Shown here in pieces: positions 24,500 to 32,965 of a stretch of 64,000 nucleotides of DNA. The DNA is taken from the NCBI GenBank assembly GCA_934102215.1, contig CAKOSH010000005.1, forward strand, positions 47,512-111,511, in the 5' to 3' direction. The notes under the pieces are model-generated. The model was not told the origin of the DNA, ran no database searches, and was given only the letters and a program-made list of their open reading frames with translations. Made by a program: the position numbers and the translations under genes. The stretch's first letter is position 1; each line of letters opens with the position of its first letter. The stretch comes from an uncultured Bacilli bacterium (GTDB taxonomy: Bacteria > Bacillota_I > Bacilli_A > RF39 > UBA660).

Positions 24500-27094
24500 T
24501 TATTTTTGTTCTTTTTTAAGTGTAACTATATCTCCTTTTGATACTTCATTTATAGCTAAATCTATATAATCATTAATTCTTTCTTTAAGAAGTAGTATCA
24601 CTTTCTTAGTAGTTTCGCTAACTTCACTAGGTTCAATTTCTAAGAATCCTGCTATTTTATCTGTACTAAAATATTTATTATCAATATAACCTAACTTAAG
24701 CATAATTATTACTGCTTCTTTAGGTGTTAAAATACTTAACATATCACTAAATGTAGGTGTTTTTAATAATTCTAAAAATTTACCATACCCACTATTTACT
24801 GTTGGAGTTGTAGATACTTCTACTTCTTTAATTGGAACGATTACTGGTACTTCTTCTTGAACATCAGTTTGATTACTTGCAATTACTTTTTTAGTATCAT
24901 CAATTTCATCATCACTATTGCTTAATGCTTTTGCTTTACCTTCTGTATCTATTACTTCAGCATTATCACTTACTATTTTAACATCATCTTTTGTATCTCT
25001 CACTTCAGCATTATCACTTGTTACTTCAGCTTTATTTTCTACATCTTGTGTAACAGTTTGTGAATTTCTATACTTTTTTATTTTTCTTCTAATTTTTGTA
25101 AAAATAACTGAATATAATTTGGTTTTTTCTTCTTTACTAAGTGTAACTGTAGGTATTTTTGTAAAATCAGTTCCATATATTGATTTTAACATTTCTGTTT
25201 CTTCTTCTGATAAAGATTTAATTGCTTTAGTTAATTCTTCCTCGCTATATCCTTGTTCTCTAAATATAGCATAAATATTTCTAGGCGTTTTCATATATTT
25301 CTTCCTTTCATTTTTAGGTTCTTTTATCATATCTTTTTCTCTATTGTTTTTCATTATTAATAAAATCTTGGAAAATAATTTATGTAGGAATTTTTCTGTA
25401 AATTCATTTCTATCCATTCTAGTAATTGGACATTTATCTAAATTATCTCCATATCTTGATTTTAATAAATCCATTTCTTCTTCTGATAAAGATTTAATGG
25501 CTTCTGCTACTTCTTCTTTAAAGAATCCTTTATCAATATATATGTCATAAATATTTTTACTTTTCCCTTTATTATCTTTTTCTTCATCAATAACACTCTT
25601 TTTATGACTAGTAGGATTATATGCATATGCTTCTCTCATTTTCATAAGATTTTCTAATGCTTTATCAGGACAATCAGTAAAATCAGCAAATTCTTTCACG
25701 TAAACAGAATTTCTTATTTTCTTTAGTGCTTTAGCTTCAAGTTGTCTTACTCTTTCACGAGTTATGTTATATTTTTGACCTATTTCTTCTAAGGTCAAAA
25801 TGTCTTGATCATTTAATCCATATCTTGATGTCAGTATATCTATTTCCTTATCACCTAAATTACATTTTTTAAGAAGTTCACTTATTCTAATAGATAAATC
25901 ATTTCTTATTGCCTTTTTCTCTAAAGGTTCTTCTTTTGATGGTATAAAGTATGAGAAATCTGTATCTTCTTTTTCACCTACTTTGTCATCTAAACTTTTA
26001 GTATCATTTAAATAAGCAAGATATCTTAATATAGTATCCTTACCTTTACCTGTTTTTCTAGCTAGCTCTAAAATAGTTGGTTCCCTACCTAATTCTCTTT
26101 CTAAATGAGTTTTTATTTTTCTAAAATTACTAATCTCATAATAAAAATTAACTGGCAATCTTATATTTCTACTTTTATCAGCAATATATCTTGTGATTGA
26201 TTGTCTTATCCACCACGTAGCATAAGTACTAAATTTACATCCCATATTTATATCAAATTCTTCAAGTGCTTTCATAAGTCCAATATTACCTTCTTGAATT
26301 AAATCAATTAAGGGAATACTTCTTCCTTGATATTTTTTCGCAATTGAAACAACTAATTTTAAATTACGTTCTAAAAATTCATTTCTTGCTTTTATATCTC
26401 CATTTTTAATTTTAGCTATTATTTTTAGTTCTTCTTCTCTACTAAATTTTCCATAGTTTTGTATTTCTTTTAAATATATACTAGTACTATCTTGACTAGC
26501 AAAAACACCAAAATCTTCATATTTTAGTTTTGATTCTTTTATTTTTATATTATTCTTTTTACAATAAATTTCTATAAATGAAACTATTAAATCACTATAT
26601 GATTCATCAAATTTACCATTTACTATTTCATCTTTATCCATTTCGAATATAGCATTTAAAAGTTTTATAATTAATTTATTTTCAGTTATTAATCTTTCTA
26701 TAATATCAGCACTCAATATAAAATCACATAATTCTAAAAAGTTTTCTAATTTGTTAAATGAGCTGATTGCATTATCATAATCTATATTTCTAGGAAATTC
26801 TTGATTTATATATCCATTTATAATATTAAATGCTTTACTTGGATCCCTTATATCTTCTTTTATTTTAGCAAGTATTTTCTTACTTATTTTTCTTAATAAA
26901 TATTTATTATATTCGTTACTGCCATCATATGTACTTTTAGTTTCTAAAATGGAATTTCTTACTACAAGATTATATTCTTCTTTTGATATATTAATAAAGC
27001 TAAATTTCTTATATATTTTATTGATAACTGGAGATAATATGTTATATATGTCATCTATACTTAGTTCATTAATTGTATCAATTGTAATTTCCAT
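24500..27094 (-). CDS. Giant sigma-70 family factor with C-terminal extension
   Basis: 864 residues against about 370 for SigA. Residues 1-200 are a novel helical N-terminus. 202-320 are regions 1.2-2 (NLKLVVSIAKKYQGR, IPLIDLIQEGNIGLMKA, KFSTYATWWIRQSITR). 320-390 are region 3, and 395-470 region 4 (LTLEEIGQKYNITRERVRQLE). The core is a primary (RpoD-like) type. The extension holds two similar modules (515-585 and 606-676: IYxI....GxxxEE...AIKSLSEEE..LKS.YG), an acidic linker with repeated SDNAEV (680-760), and a last module (788-850: LTPKEAVIIMLKLGY ... IAGFLEIEPSEVSE) that resembles region 4 again. Whether it is the housekeeping factor is not known. Confidence 0.85.
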   Translation of the reverse strand: MEITIDTINELSIDDIYNILSPVINKIYKKFSFINISKEEYNLVVRNSILETKSTYDGSNEYNKYLLRKISKKILAKIKEDIRDPSKAFNIINGYINQEFPRNIDYDNAISSFNKLENFLELCDFILSADIIERLITENKLIIKLLNAIFEMDKDEIVNGKFDESYSDLIVSFIEIYCKKNNIKIKESKLKYEDFGVFASQDSTSIYLKEIQNYGKFSREEELKIIAKIKNGDIKARNEFLERNLKLVVSIAKKYQGRSIPLIDLIQEGNIGLMKALEEFDINMGCKFSTYATWWIRQSITRYIADKSRNIRLPVNFYYEISNFRKIKTHLERELGREPTILELARKTGKGKDTILRYLAYLNDTKSLDDKVGEKEDTDFSYFIPSKEEPLEKKAIRNDLSIRISELLKKCNLGDKEIDILTSRYGLNDQDILTLEEIGQKYNITRERVRQLEAKALKKIRNSVYVKEFADFTDCPDKALENLMKMREAYAYNPTSHKKSVIDEEKDNKGKSKNIYDIYIDKGFFKEEVAEAIKSLSEEEMDLLKSRYGDNLDKCPITRMDRNEFTEKFLHKLFSKILLIMKNNREKDMIKEPKNERKKYMKTPRNIYAIFREQGYSEEELTKAIKSLSEEETEMLKSIYGTDFTKIPTVTLSKEEKTKLYSVIFTKIRRKIKKYRNSQTVTQDVENKAEVTSDNAEVRDTKDDVKIVSDNAEVIDTEGKAKALSNSDDEIDDTKKVIASNQTDVQEEVPVIVPIKEVEVSTTPTVNSGYGKFLELLKTPTFSDMLSILTPKEAVIIMLKLGYIDNKYFSTDKIAGFLEIEPSEVSETTKKVILLLKERINDYIDLAINEVSKGDIVTLKKEQK

Positions 27095-27145
27095 ATCATA
27101 TCTCCTTTGTACAAAATATTATAACATAATGAATAAGAAAAACAA

Positions 27146-27648
27146 TTATTCACTTTTATATTTTTTACACTTTTCTTCTAATAAAATGAAATTACAGCAT
27201 CTTTTTCTCACATTATTTGGTAGCTTATTTTCTTTATATAAATTGTATAATAGTTTTGATTTAAAATATATTTCTTTCTTATTCTCATTGAGGCATCTTA
27301 GTTGATTATTTAATAGTTCAATTCTTTTATTTTTAGAAATATCTTCATACTTTTTAGATAAATCAAATTCAACATAGTTTTTATCAACTGGTATCATGTT
27401 ATTAAAGTTAATAACGCCATACTCTCCACCAGAAATTTTAATTAAATCAATTTTATTTTTTAAATCTAAATTTTAGGCTTTGGACTTGATAATGGTGCAA
27501 AATATTCAAGTTTATTAACTCTAAATAATACTCCTATAAATGGTCTTAACTCTTTAGTACCAGCATTATATGGTACACGTGAATCATATTTTCTTAAATA
27601 ATTACAATATTTTGATTCAACTTTGACAATCTTTAATTTTTTATACAT
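27146..27648 (-). pseudogene. toxN: ToxN/AbiQ family type III toxin endoribonuclease, frameshifted
   Basis: The N-terminal part (27466-27648) has YCNYLRKYDSRVPYN, RPFIGVLFRVN and YFAPLSSPKPK, the ToxN/AbiQ signature. It then stops at TAG. In the next frame the protein goes on: KIDLIKISGGEYGVINFNNM, MIPVDKNYVEF and the C-terminal RCCNFILLEEKCKKY, all expected for ToxN. One base is missing in an A run near 27471 (AAAA instead of AAAAA would restore the frame). The toxin cleaves RNA at A-rich sites and is held by the ToxI RNA made upstream. As read, the toxin is broken, unless the shift is an assembly error or translational. Confidence 0.85.
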
Positions 27649-27682
27649 ATATACCCCTTATCGTTTTTAAATATTGTTTTTT

Positions 27683-27711
27683 ATTATAAAGTTTAAATGT
27701 AATGAAGTCAA
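27683..27711 (-). promoter_or_regulatory. Promoter directly in front of toxN
   Basis: TTGACT, 17-base spacer, TATAAT, lying between the toxI terminator and toxN. Usual type III loci rely on read-through of that terminator, so a separate toxN promoter is unexpected. Confidence 0.7.
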
Positions 27712-27723
27712 TAAAATTTCATA

Positions 27724-27756
27724 TAAAAAGACTAGAATCAATTAAAATCCTAGTCA
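27724..27756 (-). terminator. toxI terminator
   Basis: Stem GACTAG/CTAGTC with inner AT pairs, followed by TTTTT. It sits between the antitoxin RNA and toxN, as in all ToxIN loci. Confidence 0.75.
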
Positions 27757-27801
27757 ACTTTTTTAGCTGCCATTTATAGGGCTGGCTTCACCCACTTTTT
27801 T
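27757..27801 (-). ncRNA. toxI: ToxI-type antitoxin RNA, one full repeat
   Basis: On the minus strand a 37-base unit (27757-27793) is bounded on both sides by AAAAAAGT, the kind of A-rich site that ToxN cuts. Its core, GGGTGAAGCC...AAATGGCAGCTAAA, lines up with the GGTGA...TGCAGCTAGAAA pattern of the known ToxI pseudoknot as I recall it. A worn partial second copy (to about 27825) precedes it. Functional loci normally carry about two or more repeats, so this antitoxin is reduced. Confidence 0.7.
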
Positions 27802-27914
27802 ACTACACCAACGAATTGGTATTAATAATATATTACATTTTTACAAAAATGTACATATCTAATAAATTATTTTTCCATACTTTTTAAAAATTTATATGTT
27901 TTTTAATTGAAATA

Positions 27915-28484
27915 TTATATTTGATTTTGTGTATGATCATTTGTCAATCTTATAGACATAGAATCTTCTTTTGCAATTCTAGATTTTATTCTAGTGATTA
28001 ATGATTGACTTATATATTCAAAATTATCTTTAATATCATTTACATTAATTGTTTCATCTAAATCTCTACTGCCATCAGTCATACCAAAACTATGACGTTC
28101 AGTATAACAATGAACAAAATCTCCAGTTAAAGTTTCTAATGCCATATCTCGCATAGCAGATAATCTTATTCGTTTACTTTCATCATCTCTAAAATCATCT
28201 ATTGCTTTATCGTATGATTGAATTAGTTTTATAATATTTGTTATTTTTTCCTCTGCTTCAAGTAACTCCATAAATTCTGTTTTTGCATTATATTTCCTAA
28301 AAACATCTTCAGAACATATAATGTAATGCCTTAAGAATGATTTGCTATCATATTTTTGTACTTTACTATTATAAAATTCATTTGATTCATCAGCACTTCT
28401 TACTTCAAATTTTTTGCCATGCTTTTCCGTAAGCTCATCGCAAATTATTTCCAATAATTCTCCATATTTAATTGTTTTATTCAT
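27915..28484 (-). CDS. Hypothetical protein, paralog of the gene at 28512-29051
   Basis: 189 residues, soluble, with no family recognised. It shares layout with its upstream neighbour: an N-terminal IKYxxLxxxIxxxL...G..F..R segment, a central helical region with repeated K/R-rich turns, FVHCYTERHSFG matching FVYCYSGYFSTR in the neighbour, and FEYISQSLI matching FKYINPELL. The ATG at 28484 is preceded by AAGGAGGG; an ATG six codons earlier is not. The pair lies between uvrC and the ToxIN locus. Confidence 0.65.
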   Translation of the reverse strand: MNKTIKYGELLEIICDELTEKHGKKFEVRSADESNEFYNSKVQKYDSKSFLRHYIICSEDVFRKYNAKTEFMELLEAEEKITNIIKLIQSYDKAIDDFRDDESKRIRLSAMRDMALETLTGDFVHCYTERHSFGMTDGSRDLDETINVNDIKDNFEYISQSLITRIKSRIAKEDSMSIRLTNDHTQNQI

Positions 28485-28511
28485 AGTACCCTCCTTGAAC
28501 ATATATTAATA

Positions 28512-29051
28512 CTAATAATATCTCCTAGTTAATTTTCTTCTAATAGAATTCTTTTGAGTAGTTTTTATTGTTGCAATTGTTTTATCTAATAATTCTGGAT
28601 TAATATATTTGAAATAGTTATTTGCTGAATCTAGTTCAATAGAAGAATTAGCACCGCCACTATATGAATATCCGCGAGTACTAAAATATCCCGAATAGCA
28701 ATAAACGAAGTTTCCTACCATTTCAGAGACTGATGAATCAAGAAGTTTTCTTATTTCTGCTCTTTTTCTTTCAGTTTCACTATCAGTGCCTTTTAACTTA
28801 CGTAAAATTTTTTGATATCTAAAGCATAAATCTACTGCATCAATTAATAATTTATCTGGTATATCTTTTTTGGCAATTACATAATAATCAGTAGAAGATG
28901 GCTGATCAGAAAAACTTCCATCGCTAGAAACAAATACATCATAACTTGAACGAGTAACTGTTCTAAAACTATATTCTTCGCCAGTAGATTCATTTAACTT
29001 GCTAACTATATGCCCTATTAAATTATTATATTTTATTACATCATTCTTCAT
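28512..29051 (-). CDS. Hypothetical protein, paralog of the gene at 27915-28484
   Basis: 179 residues, soluble. See 27915-28484 for the shared motifs (IKYNNLIGHIVSKL, FVYCYSGYF, YFKYINPELLDK). A serine/glycine-rich loop (YSYSGGANSS) precedes the last motif. No family is recognised. It has GGAGGAT before the ATG. The two are 27 bases apart and most likely form one transcript. Confidence 0.65.
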   Translation of the reverse strand: MKNDVIKYNNLIGHIVSKLNESTGEEYSFRTVTRSSYDVFVSSDGSFSDQPSSTDYYVIAKKDIPDKLLIDAVDLCFRYQKILRKLKGTDSETERKRAEIRKLLDSSVSEMVGNFVYCYSGYFSTRGYSYSGGANSSIELDSANNYFKYINPELLDKTIATIKTTQKNSIRRKLTRRYY

Positions 29052-29135
29052 AATTATCCTCCAAAATTGCTTATATAATATCAGCGTTATTTTTAATTGT
29101 CAACAAATTTTTGAAGATTTTTGCAATCCATTAAC

Positions 29136-30908
29136 CTATTTTTCCATACTCTCTAAATATTCATGCAATTCTTCTGCTACTTTAAGTGGTATTATTTCTG
29201 AAAGTTCATATGTAGTTGCTTCTTTCATTTTAGTAACGCTACCATACTTCTTAATAAGCGCTTTTTTACGTTTATCGCCTAGTCCATTTATATTATCAAG
29301 TACACTTGATATACTACCTTTACTTCTTATCTCTTTATGATAATTTATAGTGAATCTATGTACTTCTTCATCTATACGACTAAGCAATCTAAATACATTA
29401 GAACTTTTATCTATCTTAATTATTTCATAAGTATCTCCATCAACTATAGATTCTGGACTATGATGATTATCTTTTTTAACACCTATTACTTTAATATTAA
29501 GGTTTAAACTTTCTAATATTTCTTTACAAGCATTTATTTGATTATTACCACCATCTACTATTATTAAGTCAGGCATAACAAGTTTATCCTTTAAAACTCT
29601 AAAATAACGTCTATAAATAACTTCTTTCATAGAAGCAACATCATCATTCTTATCAAAAGCAAGTTTAAACTTTCTATAATTCTTTTTAGAAGGAACACCA
29701 TCTATAAAAGATACCATACCTGATACACTAAATGTACCAAATAAATTTGAATTATCAAATGCTTCAATAATATGTAATTTATCTAAATGAAGTAAATTTC
29801 TTAATTCTTCATTCGCATCAGTAGTAAGCTTTTCATTATTATAAATAAGTCTTATCTCTTTATCATACTGTTCTTTAGCATTATTGTAAGCCATATCAAA
29901 TAATTTCTTCTTAGGGCCTCTTTTAACAGTTATAACTTTTGTATTTAATACATTACTCATCATATCTATATCTATTATTTCAGGCATTATTATTTCTTTA
30001 GGAGCAATATTACTTTTAGAATAAAATGTACTTATATAATATTCAAGAGTATCTTTTATATCATTAATGATAGGTATTATCTTATAATTATTACCAACAA
30101 GTTTACCATTTCTAATAAAGAATATTACTATACTTAAATATGAATTTTCATAATAATAATTTATTACATCTCTATTAATATTATCATCAAGTTCAACAAT
30201 GCTTTGATTCTTAAATACTTCTTTAATGTAACCTAACTCTTCAACTAATTCTTTACATACTTCATAATTTAGATTATCTGAATTAATTTTTATTTTTTCA
30301 TTTATTTTATTTATTAAAAGTGTATCATTACCATTTAAAATAGATAATATTTCATTTTTCATAGGAGTTATATCTATATCTTTATGTTCACAGTAACCAA
30401 GACATTCTCCAATATGGTAATATAAACATACTTTTTTAGGCATAGTATCACATTTCTTTAATGGATAAAGTCTATTAAGTAAATTAACAAGTCTACGGGC
30501 AGCATATACATTAGGATAAGGCCCAAATAAATGACTACTCTTTTTATTAATATTTATTTCTCTTTTAACTATTAATCTTGGATACTTATCACTAGTAAGT
30601 TCTATATATGGATAACTTTTATCATCACGAAGTAATATATTATATTTAGGATCATATTTCTTAATAAGATTTATTTCAAGTATAAATGCTTCTGTTTCAC
30701 TATTGGTAACAATATATTCAAAATGATCTATTTCACTTACGAGTTTCTTAGTTTTACCTGTCACTCTACCTGTAAAATAACTTTTTAATCTATTAAATAA
30801 TATTTTAGCTTTACCTACATATATTACAACATTATCACTATTATACATAAGATAACATCCACTTTTCTTAGGTACTTCTCTTAATTCTTTAGTAAATTTA
30901 ATTGCCAT
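29136..30908 (-). CDS. uvrC: Excinuclease ABC subunit C
   Basis: 590 residues. The N-terminal GIY-YIG nuclease (GCYLMYNSDNVVIYVGKA, about 17-34) makes the 3' incision. The UVR/UvrB-binding segment is at about 200-235. The UvrC RNase H-like domain (IIVDGGNNQINA and EAFDNSNLFGTFSVSG) makes the 5' incision. A C-terminal helix-hairpin-helix pair (INGLGDKRKKALIKKYGSV) ends the protein. It acts with UvrA/UvrB in nucleotide excision repair. Confidence 0.96.
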   Translation of the reverse strand: MAIKFTKELREVPKKSGCYLMYNSDNVVIYVGKAKILFNRLKSYFTGRVTGKTKKLVSEIDHFEYIVTNSETEAFILEINLIKKYDPKYNILLRDDKSYPYIELTSDKYPRLIVKREININKKSSHLFGPYPNVYAARRLVNLLNRLYPLKKCDTMPKKVCLYYHIGECLGYCEHKDIDITPMKNEILSILNGNDTLLINKINEKIKINSDNLNYEVCKELVEELGYIKEVFKNQSIVELDDNINRDVINYYYENSYLSIVIFFIRNGKLVGNNYKIIPIINDIKDTLEYYISTFYSKSNIAPKEIIMPEIIDIDMMSNVLNTKVITVKRGPKKKLFDMAYNNAKEQYDKEIRLIYNNEKLTTDANEELRNLLHLDKLHIIEAFDNSNLFGTFSVSGMVSFIDGVPSKKNYRKFKLAFDKNDDVASMKEVIYRRYFRVLKDKLVMPDLIIVDGGNNQINACKEILESLNLNIKVIGVKKDNHHSPESIVDGDTYEIIKIDKSSNVFRLLSRIDEEVHRFTINYHKEIRSKGSISSVLDNINGLGDKRKKALIKKYGSVTKMKEATTYELSEIIPLKVAEELHEYLESMEK

Positions 30909-30978
30909 AATTCCTCCATATTTATTATTATATCATTAATTACTTTTAAATTCTTTAAAAATAATATATAATTTAGAT

Positions 30979-31326
30979 ATGAAAAAGTTAAATGAGAAGT
31001 ATTTAGAAGAAAAAAAGTCAAAATTTATAAGTATTTTATATGAAATTGATGATATTCAAGAAATTGATTCTATTATTAATGAATTAAAAAGTGAACATAA
31101 GAAATGTAGACATATTGTATATGCTTATAAATTTGATAATATAGAAAAGAGTCATGCTGATAAAGAACCAAATGGCACTACTAGAGGTCTTATTGATATA
31201 ATACACAGAAAAGAACTTAATAGAACTCTTATAGTAGTTATTAGATATTTTGGTGGTACTTTACTTGGTAGTGGACTTCTTACAAGGACATATACTAAAG
31301 TTGTATCAATGTTATTCATAGAATAA
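30979..31326 (+). CDS. YigZ/IMPACT family protein, short form
   Basis: 115 residues covering only the first UPF0029 domain: KKSKFISILYEI, CRHIVYAYK, DKEPNGTTRG and VIRYFGGTLLGSGLLTRTY are classic for the family. Usual members have about 200 residues with a second DUF1949 domain, which is absent here. A TATAAT box lies six bases before the ATG, so the mRNA is probably leaderless. It ends convergently, overlapping the next gene by 15 bases. The role is unclear (translation-linked in eukaryotic homologs). Confidence 0.85.
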   Translation: MKKLNEKYLEEKKSKFISILYEIDDIQEIDSIINELKSEHKKCRHIVYAYKFDNIEKSHADKEPNGTTRGLIDIIHRKELNRTLIVVIRYFGGTLLGSGLLTRTYTKVVSMLFIE

Positions 31327-31659
31327 TGCACTTATTATTTTAAGTGTTTTTTTAATGCCACCGTTCATAAACTTTTCAACTGTATTTCCTATATTATATC
31401 CAAGATTACTTACTTTATTAGAATAATCAATATGTTCATCTACAACATAATCTTTTAAAGATACATCTTTTCCTTCATTAACATCATTTTCAAATTTCTT
31501 AAGAGATTCACTTGTCAAAACTGATTTATTATGTGCTTTATATTCATAAAATCCAGTTTCTTTACAAATATATAATATTAAAAAGATAATAAATAGAAAT
31601 AATGTTATCTTAAGTAAAGTATTTTTCTCTTGTACTTTTATTTCATCCATACATTTCAC
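31312..31659 (-). CDS. Hypothetical single-pass membrane protein next to spoIIP
   Basis: 115 residues with one hydrophobic helix near 15-33 (LLKITLFLFIIFLILYIC) and an outside domain rich in Lys/Asp/Asn. It overlaps the end of spoIIP by 17 bases, which suggests a joint operon and perhaps a sporulation role. No family is recognised. Confidence 0.6.
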   Translation of the reverse strand: MKCMDEIKVQEKNTLLKITLFLFIIFLILYICKETGFYEYKAHNKSVLTSESLKKFENDVNEGKDVSLKDYVVDEHIDYSNKVSNLGYNIGNTVEKFMNGGIKKTLKIISALFYE

Positions 31660-32536
31660 CTAGATATTCTTTTATAATTTTAGATAATATTTCTAATGTA
31701 TTATTTAGTTCTTCTATTTGATTATCAACACCACCAAGTTCAATTAATATAGCGTTATCATTAAGATCTTGATTAAATATAACATCACTTCTTTTATATA
31801 TTCCCTTGCTTATTCCTTTATAATCTTGATTTAATTTGTTATCTAAATATTCAGCAAACTTTAAATTCTTTTTATATGATTTATGTTTAGTTGTAACTAC
31901 AAACATCACTTTAGCATATTTTTTATTGTCTTTAGTATATAATGTTTGCTTATATTTAACTGAGTCTCTATGTAAATCAATTAATATTTTAAAATCATTA
32001 TTTTTAGATGCTTCTTTTATATAACTTCTACTCGCATCATAGCAGCCATAATAATTAAGTTTATGTTTAGTTAAGTAATCTTTTATCTTTTTATTTTCAA
32101 CAAGCACGCTAATACCTTCGTTATTCAAATGTTCTTTAAATATGTATGATACCATCTTAACTGTTGGTGCTACTGAATAATCACTTATAAAAGGTACACT
32201 ATATTTTTCAGTATCATGAGTATTATATATATAAACTATAGGCTTACTATTATCAAATTTAACATTATTATCTACAATATTATCAATTATTATTACATCA
32301 TCATCTTCATCTTTATAATTATTTATATCACTTAATGAAACCATTTTATTAAGAGAATCATATAGTAATCTACTCTTAAGATCATACTTTTCATCCCTAC
32401 TAAAATAACTATTAAAGTAATTATTTAATATATTAGTATTTCTATATATATAAAAATAACTTAATATAAAAAATATTAAAAATGATATAAATATAATTTT
32501 CTTTTTATTGAATTTTCTACTCTTAAATTTTTCCAT
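31643..32536 (-). CDS. spoIIP: Stage II sporulation protein P (peptidoglycan amidase/endopeptidase)
   Basis: 297 residues with a membrane anchor at 12-31. The SpoIIP core includes PIVYIYNTHDTEKY (His about 107), a central ASRSYIKEA stretch, LIDLHRDS with a second conserved His, and the late AILIELGGVDN. SpoIIP degrades septal peptidoglycan in engulfment together with SpoIID and SpoIIM. It is next to rpsT, as in Bacillus, where rpsT-gpr-spoIIP are neighbours; gpr is absent here. Confidence 0.88.
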   Translation of the reverse strand: MEKFKSRKFNKKKIIFISFLIFFILSYFYIYRNTNILNNYFNSYFSRDEKYDLKSRLLYDSLNKMVSLSDINNYKDEDDDVIIIDNIVDNNVKFDNSKPIVYIYNTHDTEKYSVPFISDYSVAPTVKMVSYIFKEHLNNEGISVLVENKKIKDYLTKHKLNYYGCYDASRSYIKEASKNNDFKILIDLHRDSVKYKQTLYTKDNKKYAKVMFVVTTKHKSYKKNLKFAEYLDNKLNQDYKGISKGIYKRSDVIFNQDLNDNAILIELGGVDNQIEELNNTLEILSKIIKEYLGEMYG

Positions 32537-32636
32537 ATATAAAATATATAATATTTATTATTAAAAAAATGTCGAAATAATTGATTTTTTAATTTATTTT
32601 TGTTATCATTAAATAAGTTTTAAGGGAGGTGGAATC

Positions 32637-32888
32637 ATGCCTAATATTAAAAGTGCTAAAAAAAGAGTTCTAGTTACTAAGAAATCAACAATTCTTAATA
32701 ATGATGTTAAAGCAAGTATGAAGACTGCTATTAAGAAAGTTGAAAAAGCAATTAATAAGGAAGAAGCTATGGCTAAATTACCTGAAGCTATTAAGAAAAT
32801 AGATATCGCAGCTTCTAAAGGTGTTATTAAAGCAAATACTAGAGATAGATATAAGACAAGATTAAATAAATTAGTTAATGAAAAATAA
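32637..32888 (+). CDS. rpsT: 30S ribosomal protein S20
   Basis: 83 residues, highly basic, starting MPNIKSAKKRVLVTKK and with IKKIDIAASKGVIKANTR near the end, the hallmark of S20, which binds 16S rRNA near the bottom of the body. The ribosome binding site GGGAGGTGG is very strong. A TTGATT-17-TATCAT promoter is upstream, and a clear terminator follows. Confidence 0.97.
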   Translation: MPNIKSAKKRVLVTKKSTILNNDVKASMKTAIKKVEKAINKEEAMAKLPEAIKKIDIAASKGVIKANTRDRYKTRLNKLVNEK

Positions 32889-32910
32889 GTAGATCATATC
32901 TACTTTTTTT
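32887..32910 (+). terminator. rpsT terminator
   Basis: Stem AAGTAGAT/ATCTACTT with CAT loop and a run of T. Confidence 0.85.
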
Positions 32911-32911
32911 A

Positions 32912-32940
32912 TTGATAAAGAAAATATGATGTGCTATTAT
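32912..32940 (+). promoter_or_regulatory. Promoter of the J-like cluster
   Basis: TTGATA, 17-base spacer, TATTAT. The sequence from the -10 box to the ribosome binding site (TATAAACACAACTTAAGGAG) is repeated almost exactly in front of the second paralog at 34350-34380. Confidence 0.75.
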
Positions 32941-32965
32941 AAACACAACTTAAGGAGAAAATATT

